A stretch of 10,740 nucleotides of DNA from Clostridia bacterium (GTDB lineage Bacteria; Bacillota_A; Clostridia; Christensenellales; Aristaeellaceae), in contig JAFXSH010000059.1 of the NCBI GenBank assembly GCA_017525805.1, forward strand, positions 1-10,740, read 5' to 3'. Position 1 is the first letter of the stretch, and each line of letters begins with the position of its first letter. Below the pieces are notes generated by a model, which made no database searches, was not told the origin of the DNA, and saw only the letters and a program-made list of their open reading frames with translations. Of this stretch, positions 5,788 through 10,740 are shown in pieces. The position numbers and the translations under genes were made by a program.

Positions 5788-7572
5788 TTACCCCTTTTGT
5801 ATTAAATCCCCATACTTTGCCGCGATCTGTCCCGCCGCGTCGCCGGGGAGCATCACCGTGACACGGGTGCCGGTATCTTCATAATTTTCCTCGATCACCC
5901 GGCCCTTTTGGCGAAGCTCGCCCATGACGGCGTAGCGGTCAAAGGGCACAAGTAAAGTCATTTGCTGCTCCTTTTTGCGCAGTTCGCCCGCGATGGCGGC
6001 AAGCAGCCGGTCGAGGCCTTCGCCGGTCTTGGCGGAAATCCGGAGGGCTCCCGGCATGATGGGCAGCACTTCTTCCCCGGCGGGGATCAGGTCGCTCTTG
6101 TTCAGCACGTCGATCCGGGGCTGGGTATCGGCCCCGATCTGGGCAAGCACCTCTTCCACCACCCGGTGCTGCTCCGGGGTATCGGGAGAGGCGGCGTCGG
6201 ATACGATCACCAGCAAGTCGGAAAGCGCCGCTTCCTCCAAGGTGGATTTGAACGCCTCCACCAACTCGTGGGGCAGCTTGCTGATAAAGCCCACGGTGTC
6301 CACCAGCAGAAATTCGCCGCCGTCGGGCAGCTCCACCCGGCGGGACACGGCATCCAAGGTGGCGAACAGCTTGTTTTCGGCGTACACCCCCGCGCCGGTT
6401 ATCGTATTCAATAAGGTGGATTTCCCCGTGTTGGTGTACCCCACCAGGGAAACGATGGGCACGGCGTTCTTTTCCCGGTTCCGGCGGCGAAGCTGGCGCT
6501 GCTTCTGCAAGGTGTCCAGCTCGCGTTTTAAGGCGGTGATCTGCTCCCGGATGCGGCGGCGGTCGATTTCCAGCTTGCTTTCGCCGGGGCCCCGGGTGCC
6601 GATGCCGCCGCCTAAGCGGGACAGAATCAGGCCCTGGCCGATAAGCCGCCCGGAGCGGTATTTGAGCTGCGCCAACTGCACTTGCAATTTGCCCTCGCCG
6701 CTCTGGGCGCGCTGGGCGAAAATATCCAGGATCAGGGTGGTGCGGTCGATCACCTTCACCCCGATGATTTCTTCCAAATTGCGGGTCTGGGCCCCGGTCA
6801 ATTCATCGTCGAAAATCACCAAATCGGCTTCCAAGGCTTGGGCGTCCAGCTGCAATTGCTGGGCCTTGCCGCTGCCCACGAAGGTGGCGGTGTCCGGCTT
6901 GGGGCGTTTCTGGAAGAACCTGCCCACCACCTGGGCCCCGGCGCTTTCCGCCAGGGCAGCCAGCTCGTCCAAGGACTTTTCTGAATCGATGCCCACCAGC
7001 ACGGCCCGCTCTGGCGGCTCGGCCATGTCTCCCGAGTCCCCCTGCATCACCCGCTGATCGGACAGCTCGATTTCCCGCATCCAGGCTTCCTGGGGCAGCT
7101 TTTTCAGGGGATAAATATCGGTCAGTTCCACGCCGGGCAAACCGTTCACCCGCTCCGTGAGGAACGCGGCGCTGACGCCGGTCACGCGCCCGTCGTCAGC
7201 CACGCCAACAGCGCACATGCTGTCCAGCATGAGGGACCGCAGGGCGGCGATATCCACGTCGGACAATCGGGCGCTGCCGCCGGGATGGGTGTGGATGCAC
7301 CGCACGCAGGACAGGCGTTTGCTGTTCCGCCGCAAACGCAGATCCAGCAGAGGCACGCTATCGATCACCCCCACGGTCACGTCCAGCACGTCCCCGTCCC
7401 GGCTCACATACACCGCGATTTCCCGATTCAAAGCGCACGAATGCCGCGCAAGCTCTTGCATCAGCTCGCGCGGCGCGTATTCGTTCCATTCAAAGGGACA
7501 GTCGTACAGCGTTTTCAGTTCCGCCAGCTCACTGTCCCGGATGCCCGTAATGTTTCCATGTACTTCCGGCAT
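5788..7572 (-). CDS. hflX: Ribosome-associated GTPase HflX, long form with JAMM-like N-terminal domain
   Basis: HflX is an Obg-HflX family GTPase that binds the 50S subunit and can split stalled ribosomes. The HflX part begins near residue 188 (ERAVLVGIDSE), with the glycine-rich GGGIGTRGPGE at 321-331 and a helical linker to about 365. The G domain has G1 GYTNTGKS (378-385), a G2 Thr in FATLD (T405), G3 DTVGF (425-429), G4 NKSD (491-494) and G5 SAK (513-515). At 594 residues it exceeds E. coli HflX (426) by an N-terminal region of about 185. That region carries HTHPGGSARLSDVD (94-107), the HxHP-x6-SxxD spacing of JAMM/JAB metalloproteases such as RadC, with E51 as candidate fourth residue. 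The start has AAGGAG (complement of 7578-7583) 5 nt upstream. It lies 29 nt after iscU, probably on the same transcript. Confidence 0.96.
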   Translation of the reverse strand: MPEVHGNITGIRDSELAELKTLYDCPFEWNEYAPRELMQELARHSCALNREIAVYVSRDGDVLDVTVGVIDSVPLLDLRLRRNSKRLSCVRCIHTHPGGSARLSDVDIAALRSLMLDSMCAVGVADDGRVTGVSAAFLTERVNGLPGVELTDIYPLKKLPQEAWMREIELSDQRVMQGDSGDMAEPPERAVLVGIDSEKSLDELAALAESAGAQVVGRFFQKRPKPDTATFVGSGKAQQLQLDAQALEADLVIFDDELTGAQTRNLEEIIGVKVIDRTTLILDIFAQRAQSGEGKLQVQLAQLKYRSGRLIGQGLILSRLGGGIGTRGPGESKLEIDRRRIREQITALKRELDTLQKQRQLRRRNREKNAVPIVSLVGYTNTGKSTLLNTITGAGVYAENKLFATLDAVSRRVELPDGGEFLLVDTVGFISKLPHELVEAFKSTLEEAALSDLLVIVSDAASPDTPEQHRVVEEVLAQIGADTQPRIDVLNKSDLIPAGEEVLPIMPGALRISAKTGEGLDRLLAAIAGELRKKEQQMTLLVPFDRYAVMGELRQKGRVIEENYEDTGTRVTVMLPGDAAGQIAAKYGDLIQKG

Positions 7573-7601
7573 ACATGCTCCTTATGTACCCGGAAGAAGT
7601 C

Positions 7602-7988
7602 CTATTCCTTGGGCGCTTCCTCCGGATGGTTCTTCAAATAATCCTCCACAGCCGCGTGGATGGCTTCCTCCGCCAGCAGGGAACAGTGCATTTTCACCGG
7701 GGGCAGCCCGTCCAGGGCCTCCGCCACGGCCTTGTTGGTCAGTTGCAGGGCTTCCTTGATCGTCTTGCCCTTCACCATTTCCGTCGCCATGGACGAGGTG
7801 GCGATGGCCGCGCCGCAGCCGAAGGTTTTGAACTTCACATCCTCGATGATGCCGTTTTCCACCTTCAAATACATGCGCATGATGTCGCCGCACTTGGCGT
7901 TGCCCACCGTGCCCACGCCGTTGGCATCGGGAATCTCCCCCACGTTGCGGGGATTTTCAAAGTGATCCATTACTTTTTCGCTGTACAC
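7602..7988 (-). CDS. iscU: Iron-sulfur cluster scaffold protein IscU (NifU N-terminal type), GTG start
   Basis: IscU is the scaffold on which [2Fe-2S] and [4Fe-4S] clusters are built from sulfur delivered by IscS. Cluster ligands, numbered from the GTG start, are C33 and D35 (KCGD), C58 (FGCGAA) and C102 (HCS). The start chosen is GTG at 7988. It gives MYSEKVMDHFENPRNVG, the usual beginning of this family, with GGGAGG (complement of 7999-8004) 10 nt upstream. The ATG at 8006 would translate through that ribosome binding site and add six residues (MGGNKA) with no homology. The product is 128 residues. The gene follows iscS by 47 nt and precedes hflX. It lacks the extra C-terminal domains of full-length NifU. 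Confidence 0.95.
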   Translation of the reverse strand: MYSEKVMDHFENPRNVGEIPDANGVGTVGNAKCGDIMRMYLKVENGIIEDVKFKTFGCGAAIATSSMATEMVKGKTIKEALQLTNKAVAEALDGLPPVKMHCSLLAEEAIHAAVEDYLKNHPEEAPKE

Positions 7989-7998
7989 GGCTTTATTT

Positions 7999-8020
7999 CC
8001 TCCCATTTACTCAGGTAAAT
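7999..8020 (-). promoter_or_regulatory. iscU ribosome binding site abutted by a 16-nt hairpin
   Basis: On the - strand ATTTAC-CTGA-GTAAAT (8020 to 8005) is a perfect 6-bp stem with a 4-nt loop. It is followed directly by the Shine-Dalgarno sequence GGGAGG (8004 to 7999). The stem is AT-rich and weak, and would place the ribosome site at the edge of a structure between iscS and iscU. It could tune iscU translation or be an accidental palindrome. The Shine-Dalgarno call is strong; a role for the hairpin is speculative. Confidence 0.5.
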
Positions 8021-8035
8021 TCTGTTTTTTACAAG

Positions 8036-9217
8036 TCACTTCGCGCTGTGGATAAAATCGTCATACATGGGCGACATGGCCCGCAGGTCCGAAACGATCT
8101 TGGGCAGCACCCGCAGCGCCTCGTCCACCTCTTCCTCGGTGTTGCTGTCGGTGAGGGACAGGCGCAGGCTGCCGTGGGCCACCTCGTGAGGCAGGCCGAT
8201 GGCCAGCAGCACGTGAGAGGGATCCAAGCTGCCGCTGGTGCAGGCGGAGCCAGAGGACGCGGCGATGCCCGCCAAGTCCAGGCGCAGCAGCAGCGCTTCG
8301 CCCTCAATGTACTGGATGGACACGTTCACGTTCCCGGGCAGGCGCTGGAGCGGATGACCGTTGAGCCGGGTGTAGGGGATGGCGTCCAGGATGCCTTTGA
8401 TCAGCTTATCCCGCAGGTAGGTCAGGCGCACGCCGTTTTCTTCTAAGTTCGCAGCCGCCTTTTCCAGCGCCGCCGCTAAACCCACGATGCCGGGCACGTT
8501 TTCCGTGGTGGCCCGGCGGCCCCGCTCCTGGGCTCCGCCATGCAGGAACTGGTCCACCTTGGTGCCGGTGCGGATGTACAGCGCGCCCACGCCCTTGGGC
8601 CCATGGAATTTGTGGCCGGAGAGGCTCAGCATGTCCACATGCCAGGAATCCACGTTCACCGGGATGGCCCCCACGGCCTGCACCGCGTCGCAGTGGAAAA
8701 TGATCTTGTGCTCGTGGGCGATCTTGCCGATTTCCGGGATGGGCTCGATGGTGCCGATCTCGTTGTTGGCGGCCATGATGGAAATCAGGATGGTTTTGTC
8801 GGTGATGGCGGCTTCCACGTCCCGAGGGTTCACAAGACCGAATTCGTCCACCGGCAGATAGGTGACTTCAAAACCCTGCTTCTCCAGCCATTCGCAGGTA
8901 TGCAGCACCGCGTGATGCTCGATCTGGCTGGTGATGATGTGATTGCCCTTTTTCCGGTTGGCGAAAGCTGCGCCTTTGATGGCCCAGTTATCGCTTTCCG
9001 ATCCGCCGGAGGTAAAATAAATCTCGGCGGGCTTGGCTCCTAAAATATCCGCCACAGTCCGGCGGGCGTCCTCCAGTACCTTGCGGGCGTCCCGGCCCGT
9101 GCCGTGGATGCTGGAAGCGTTGCCGAAATGCTCGCCGAAGCAGGGCAGCATAGCTGCCAGCGCTTCGGGACAGATGGCGGTGGTGGCGGCGTTGTCCATG
9201 TAAATGCGGTCCATCAT
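8036..9217 (-). CDS. iscS: Cysteine desulfurase IscS/NifS
   Basis: A PLP-dependent class V aminotransferase-fold enzyme that takes sulfur from cysteine as a persulfide, releasing alanine, and passes it to IscU and other acceptors. Key residues align with E. coli IscS: H101 (IEHHAVL), D177 and Q180 (HCDAVQ), the PLP lysine K203 (SGHKFHGPKG) and the persulfide cysteine C326 (SSGSACTSGS) in a long flexible loop. The length of 393 residues fits group I desulfurases. The ATG at 9217 overlaps the iscR stop by 4 nt (ATGA), with TGGAGG (complement of 9225-9230) 7 nt upstream inside iscR; the adjacent ATG at 9214 is an alternative. Coupling to iscR and proximity to iscU mark it as the housekeeping iron-sulfur enzyme rather than a SufS type. 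Confidence 0.97.
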   Translation of the reverse strand: MMDRIYMDNAATTAICPEALAAMLPCFGEHFGNASSIHGTGRDARKVLEDARRTVADILGAKPAEIYFTSGGSESDNWAIKGAAFANRKKGNHIITSQIEHHAVLHTCEWLEKQGFEVTYLPVDEFGLVNPRDVEAAITDKTILISIMAANNEIGTIEPIPEIGKIAHEHKIIFHCDAVQAVGAIPVNVDSWHVDMLSLSGHKFHGPKGVGALYIRTGTKVDQFLHGGAQERGRRATTENVPGIVGLAAALEKAAANLEENGVRLTYLRDKLIKGILDAIPYTRLNGHPLQRLPGNVNVSIQYIEGEALLLRLDLAGIAASSGSACTSGSLDPSHVLLAIGLPHEVAHGSLRLSLTDSNTEEEVDEALRVLPKIVSDLRAMSPMYDDFIHSAK

Positions 9218-9645
9218 TGTGTATCCTCCATAACATTGCGTAAATTGTGAGACACGATATCAGAGAGCGTAATTCTGTTCAGCAGGGCATTGATTTCCCC
9301 GGTCAGGTATTCCCATACCCCACGGGCAGGGCAGGTTCCGCTGCGGGCGCAGGGCTGTTCCGGCTCGGCCACGCAATCGGAAAACCGCAGGGGCCCTTCC
9401 ATGGCCTCTAAGATTTCCTTCACCGTAACGCGTTCCGGCTCCCGGGACAAAAAATATCCGCCCTGGGTGCCCCGCACGGTATTCACCAGCCCGGCCCGGC
9501 GAAGCGACCCCAAAAGCTGCTCCAAGTACGCTTCCGGCAGATTCAGTTCCCCGAAAGCTTTCAGGCTCTGGGGCCCTTCCCCCTGGCGCTGGGCCAGAAA
9601 AATCATGGCGTACAGCCCGTACTTCCCCTTGGTAGACAGCTTCAT
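9214..9645 (-). CDS. iscR: Rrf2-family iron-sulfur regulator IscR
   Basis: A 143-residue Rrf2-family transcription factor. Residues 1-65 form the winged helix-turn-helix (MKLSTKGKYGLYAM at the start, then YLEQLLGSLRRAGLV and the RGTQGGYFL wing). Three cysteines, C91, C99 and C105, lie where IscR binds its [2Fe-2S] cluster, with spacing C-x7-C-x5-C. The position of E. coli His107, the fourth ligand (CLTHDLW), is Arg here (CPARGVW). The start ATG at 9645 has AAAGGGG (complement of 9652-9658) about 6 nt upstream. The ATG at 9705 would add 20 residues that begin upstream of the predicted transcription start, so it is rejected. It is first in iscR-iscS-iscU, overlaps iscS by 4 nt, and probably represses its own operon through the box at 9663-9687. 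Confidence 0.93.
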   Translation of the reverse strand: MKLSTKGKYGLYAMIFLAQRQGEGPQSLKAFGELNLPEAYLEQLLGSLRRAGLVNTVRGTQGGYFLSREPERVTVKEILEAMEGPLRFSDCVAEPEQPCARSGTCPARGVWEYLTGEINALLNRITLSDIVSHNLRNVMEDTQ

Positions 9646-9662
9646 ACAGGACCCCTTTCCGA

Positions 9663-9687
9663 AATCCCGACTGTTTTTATCGGGTTT
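9663..9687 (-). promoter_or_regulatory. IscR type 1-like operator in the iscR leader
   Basis: The inverted repeat CCCGA-(9 nt)-TCGGG (arms 9680-9684 and 9666-9670) is the core of a 25-nt site. Read on the - strand it agrees at 20 of 25 positions with the E. coli IscR type 1 consensus as I recall it (ATASYYGACT-RWWW-YAGTCRRSTAT). The right half, ACAGTCGGG, is close to ideal; the left half is weaker. It begins about 2 nt after the predicted transcription start, a usual place for a repressor site. As RNA the same bases could form a 5-bp hairpin at the mRNA 5' end. Confidence 0.6.
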
Positions 9688-9695
9688 TCTGAAAA

Positions 9696-9724
9696 AGAAT
9701 ACCACACCGATAGAGAAAAGTCAA
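9696..9724 (-). promoter_or_regulatory. Sigma-A-type promoter of the iscR-iscS-iscU operon
   Basis: On the - strand there is a -35 box TTGACT (9724 to 9719), a 17-nt spacer and a -10 box TATTCT (9701 to 9696). Each box differs from consensus by one base. The expected start site is near 9689, giving a leader of about 44 nt before the iscR ATG that contains the operator-like repeat. Confidence 0.82.
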
Positions 9725-9805
9725 TATACAGATCAAAATATATCGATTGCGATGTTTTCCTATGCCTTATGCTCCTAAAGGCGCTACAGCAAATGAAACC
9801 AAAGG

Positions 9806-9834
9806 TAGCAAAGGCAGGTGAAATGTGTTAGAAT
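9806..9834 (+). promoter_or_regulatory. Possible extended -10 promoter for the GNAT gene
   Basis: TG-T-TAGAAT at 9826-9834 is an extended -10 element with one mismatch to TATAAT. A weak -35-like TAGCAA lies 17 nt upstream at 9806-9811. Transcription would begin near 9841 and leave a leader of about 110 nt. A weaker alternative is TTGCGA (9747-9752) with TATGCT (9768-9773) at a 15-nt spacing. Confidence 0.4.
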
Positions 9835-9840
9835 GAGTCA

Positions 9841-9881
9841 GGGCGGCAAAGGCCAAAACAAGGGGCCTGTGCCGGTTTCAT
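9841..9881 (+). other. Leader region with a small GC-rich hairpin upstream of the GNAT gene
   Basis: CGGC (9844-9847) pairs with GCCG (9871-9874), and inside it GGCC (9851-9854) pairs with GGCC (9864-9867) around a 9-nt loop. A competing 8-bp inverted repeat joins ATGAAACC (9793-9800) to GGTTTCAT (9874-9881), and GAGTCAG occurs at 9835-9841 and 9883-9889. No known riboswitch class could be recognised. The stretch 9705-9952 otherwise holds only the promoters described here. Confidence 0.3.
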
Positions 9882-9952
9882 GGAGTCAGCACCATTGGAA
9901 GGAACGGATGGAAACGCAAAAGAATTGGAAAAGGATGGACAGCAGGAGCAGT

Positions 9953-10423
9953 ATGAAGGATTATATCATCAGGCAGGTGACTGATCCTGCTGAAAAAAAG
10001 CGGTTCTCCAGAGAAATCCTGGAAGCGCTGCCCGATTGGTTCGGCGTTGCCGAATCACGGGAAGCGTACATCCGGGACAGTGCTGCCCAGCCCTTTTTCG
10101 CGGCATTCGCGGACGGTCAGGTCGTAGGCTTTCTGTGCCTCAAAGAAACGGGAAAAGCCACGATGGAACTGGCGGTGATGGGCGTACAGCAGGAATACCA
10201 CCGCCATGGCGTGGGCCGTGCCCTGTTTTCCGCCGCCAAACAATACGCCGTTCAGGCCGGTTATGCTTTCATGCAGGTGAAAACCGTACAAATGGGCCAA
10301 TATGAAGATTACGACCGCACCAATCTGTTCTATCAAAGCTTAGGCTTCCAGGAATTCGAGGTGTTTCCCAGCCTGTGGGATGAAAACAATCCCTGCCAGA
10401 TTTACGTCATGTATCTGAACTGA
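9953..10423 (+). CDS. GNAT-family N-acetyltransferase
   Basis: A 156-residue single-domain acetyltransferase using acetyl-CoA; the substrate is unknown. Motif A, which binds the pantetheine and pyrophosphate, is VMGVQQEYHRHGVGRALF (75-92), with the RHGVG loop at 84-88 and the preceding strand ELAVM. Motif B is near LFYQSLGF (125-132). The start at 9953 (MKDYIIRQV) is preferred because the conserved domain begins there and AGGAG (9944-9948) lies 4 nt upstream, a rather short distance. ATGs at 9935 and 9908 are alternatives. The ATG at 9818 would lie upstream of the likely -10 box, and its extra 45 residues look non-coding. The gene is divergent from iscR and has no clear partner. No terminator with a T-tract follows. 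Confidence 0.87.
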   Translation: MKDYIIRQVTDPAEKKRFSREILEALPDWFGVAESREAYIRDSAAQPFFAAFADGQVVGFLCLKETGKATMELAVMGVQQEYHRHGVGRALFSAAKQYAVQAGYAFMQVKTVQMGQYEDYDRTNLFYQSLGFQEFEVFPSLWDENNPCQIYVMYLN

Positions 10424-10466
10424 AAATAAAGAAAAGGACACTTTAAATCACGAACAAGGTGTTACG

Positions 10467-10513
10467 CTGGGGGCTGCGCGCCCCCAGACCTGCGCCAGGG
10501 CCTGAGGCCCTGG
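10467..10513. repeat. Tandem perfect hairpins in the non-coding right end
   Basis: Two adjacent perfect 8-bp stems are present: CTGGGGGC-TGCGC-GCCCCCAG (10467-10487) and CCAGGGCC-TGA-GGCCCTGG (10495-10513), separated by ACCTGCG and followed by ACCC. No T-tract follows. The CTGGGGG...CCCCCAGACC frame matches the ends of the hairpin at 467-511, so these look like members of a dispersed intergenic repeat family. A role as an unconventional terminator for the GNAT gene, whose stop is 44 nt upstream, is possible. Confidence 0.75.
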
Positions 10514-10591
10514 ACCCACTCCTCGCGAAGCTGCATGGTTGTAATAACTCAGGTGTTCCGCGTGTTTCGCTGGGGTTACGGAAAGTTTGGG

Positions 10592-10717
10592 GCTTCTGGC
10601 CCAAGAAAGCCCGGGAAAATCCGAGGGGGAAAGTACACTTTCCCCTCGGATTATTCCCCGGCTTTCCCCGGATGCTTAGCATCCGGGGTGGCGTCCAAAG
10701 GACGCCGGGCCAGAAGC
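10592..10717. repeat. 126-bp cloverleaf-like inverted repeat element
   Basis: An 11-bp closing stem, GCTTCTGGCCC (10592-10602) with GGGCCAGAAGC (10707-10717), encloses three hairpins with almost no unpaired bases between them. Arm 1 is a long stem (10606-10617 with 10654-10665, one mismatch; then 10618-10633 with 10638-10652, a one-base bulge on each side). Arm 2 is a perfect 10-bp stem (10666-10675 with 10679-10688). Arm 3 is a perfect 7-bp stem (10690-10696 with 10700-10706). The element may be a structured RNA, a cruciform-forming DNA repeat, or a relic of a REP- or IS200/IS605-like mobile element. No protein-coding signal is credible in 10424-10740. Confidence 0.8.
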
Positions 10718-10740
10718 ATAGCAGTGCCAAGTCTAATTTC

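Noticed and set aside
5975..7057. A 360-codon open frame on the + strand.
   Set aside because: Fully antisense to hflX; composition is rich in Ser, Arg and Pro with no family features.
9841..9890. GGCGGCAAAGGCC resembled part of a c-di-GMP-I riboswitch.
   Set aside because: The first helix and the receptor and tail elements of that class could not be aligned, so only a generic hairpin is reported.
9818..9952. Longer GNAT start at 9818.
   Set aside because: The extra residues look non-coding and lie over a likely promoter and leader; the conserved domain begins at 9953.
10443..10730. A 95-codon open frame on the - strand over the right-end repeats.
   Set aside because: It is a read-through of the inverted repeats, with Pro/Arg/Ser-rich low-complexity translation, no ribosome binding site and no domain.
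1..10740. CRISPR arrays, tRNA or rRNA genes, transposases, phage or defence genes.
   Set aside because: No regularly spaced direct repeats, no tRNA-like T-loop or rRNA motifs, and no such proteins were seen on either strand.

Overview
The window is an ordinary-looking chromosomal segment of a GC-rich member of the Bacillota, most likely class Clostridia. The supporting signs are the run of genes on one strand, strong AGGAGG-type ribosome binding sites, the efp neighbour of the CD1247 N-terminal-domain type, the IscR-IscS-IscU order, a long-form HflX, and an MrfB(YprB)-like exonuclease. Family or genus cannot be fixed from the sequence alone.

Layout. On the + strand the window opens inside efp (elongation factor P, 5' end missing), followed by a perfect 21-bp inverted repeat and a small acidic zinc-ribbon protein (582-995). 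A bidirectional terminator (1005-1051) separates this from nine genes that all lie on the - strand. In the order of transcription these are iscR, iscS, iscU and hflX (9645 down to 5788), a 147-bp gap with repeated and inverted motifs, then two tandem M15B zinc D-Ala carboxypeptidases, an MrfB-like exonuclease, a TPR protein and an S11 serine D-Ala-D-Ala carboxypeptidase (5640 down to 1053). Spacing is tight and two junctions are 4-nt ATGA overlaps. Divergent from iscR lies a GNAT acetyltransferase (9953-10423). The last 317 bases hold no credible gene but are packed with inverted repeats, including a 126-bp element that folds on paper into a closed four-helix cloverleaf.

How the parts fit. 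iscR-iscS-iscU is an iron-sulfur assembly operon. It has a clear promoter (TTGACT-17-TATTCT) and, just past the predicted start site, an inverted repeat that matches 20 of 25 positions of the E. coli IscR type 1 operator as I remember it, so autoregulation is likely. hflX, a ribosome-associated GTPase, follows iscU by 29 nt and may share its transcript. The second group combines three peptidoglycan carboxypeptidases of two unrelated catalytic types with a predicted DNA-repair exonuclease and its TPR neighbour.

I found no CRISPR array, phage, transposase, toxin-antitoxin or defence locus. The points most worth following are a complete JAMM/JAB-type metalloprotease motif in the N-terminal extension of HflX, the IscR box, the GTG start of iscU, and the cloverleaf-like repeat at the right end.
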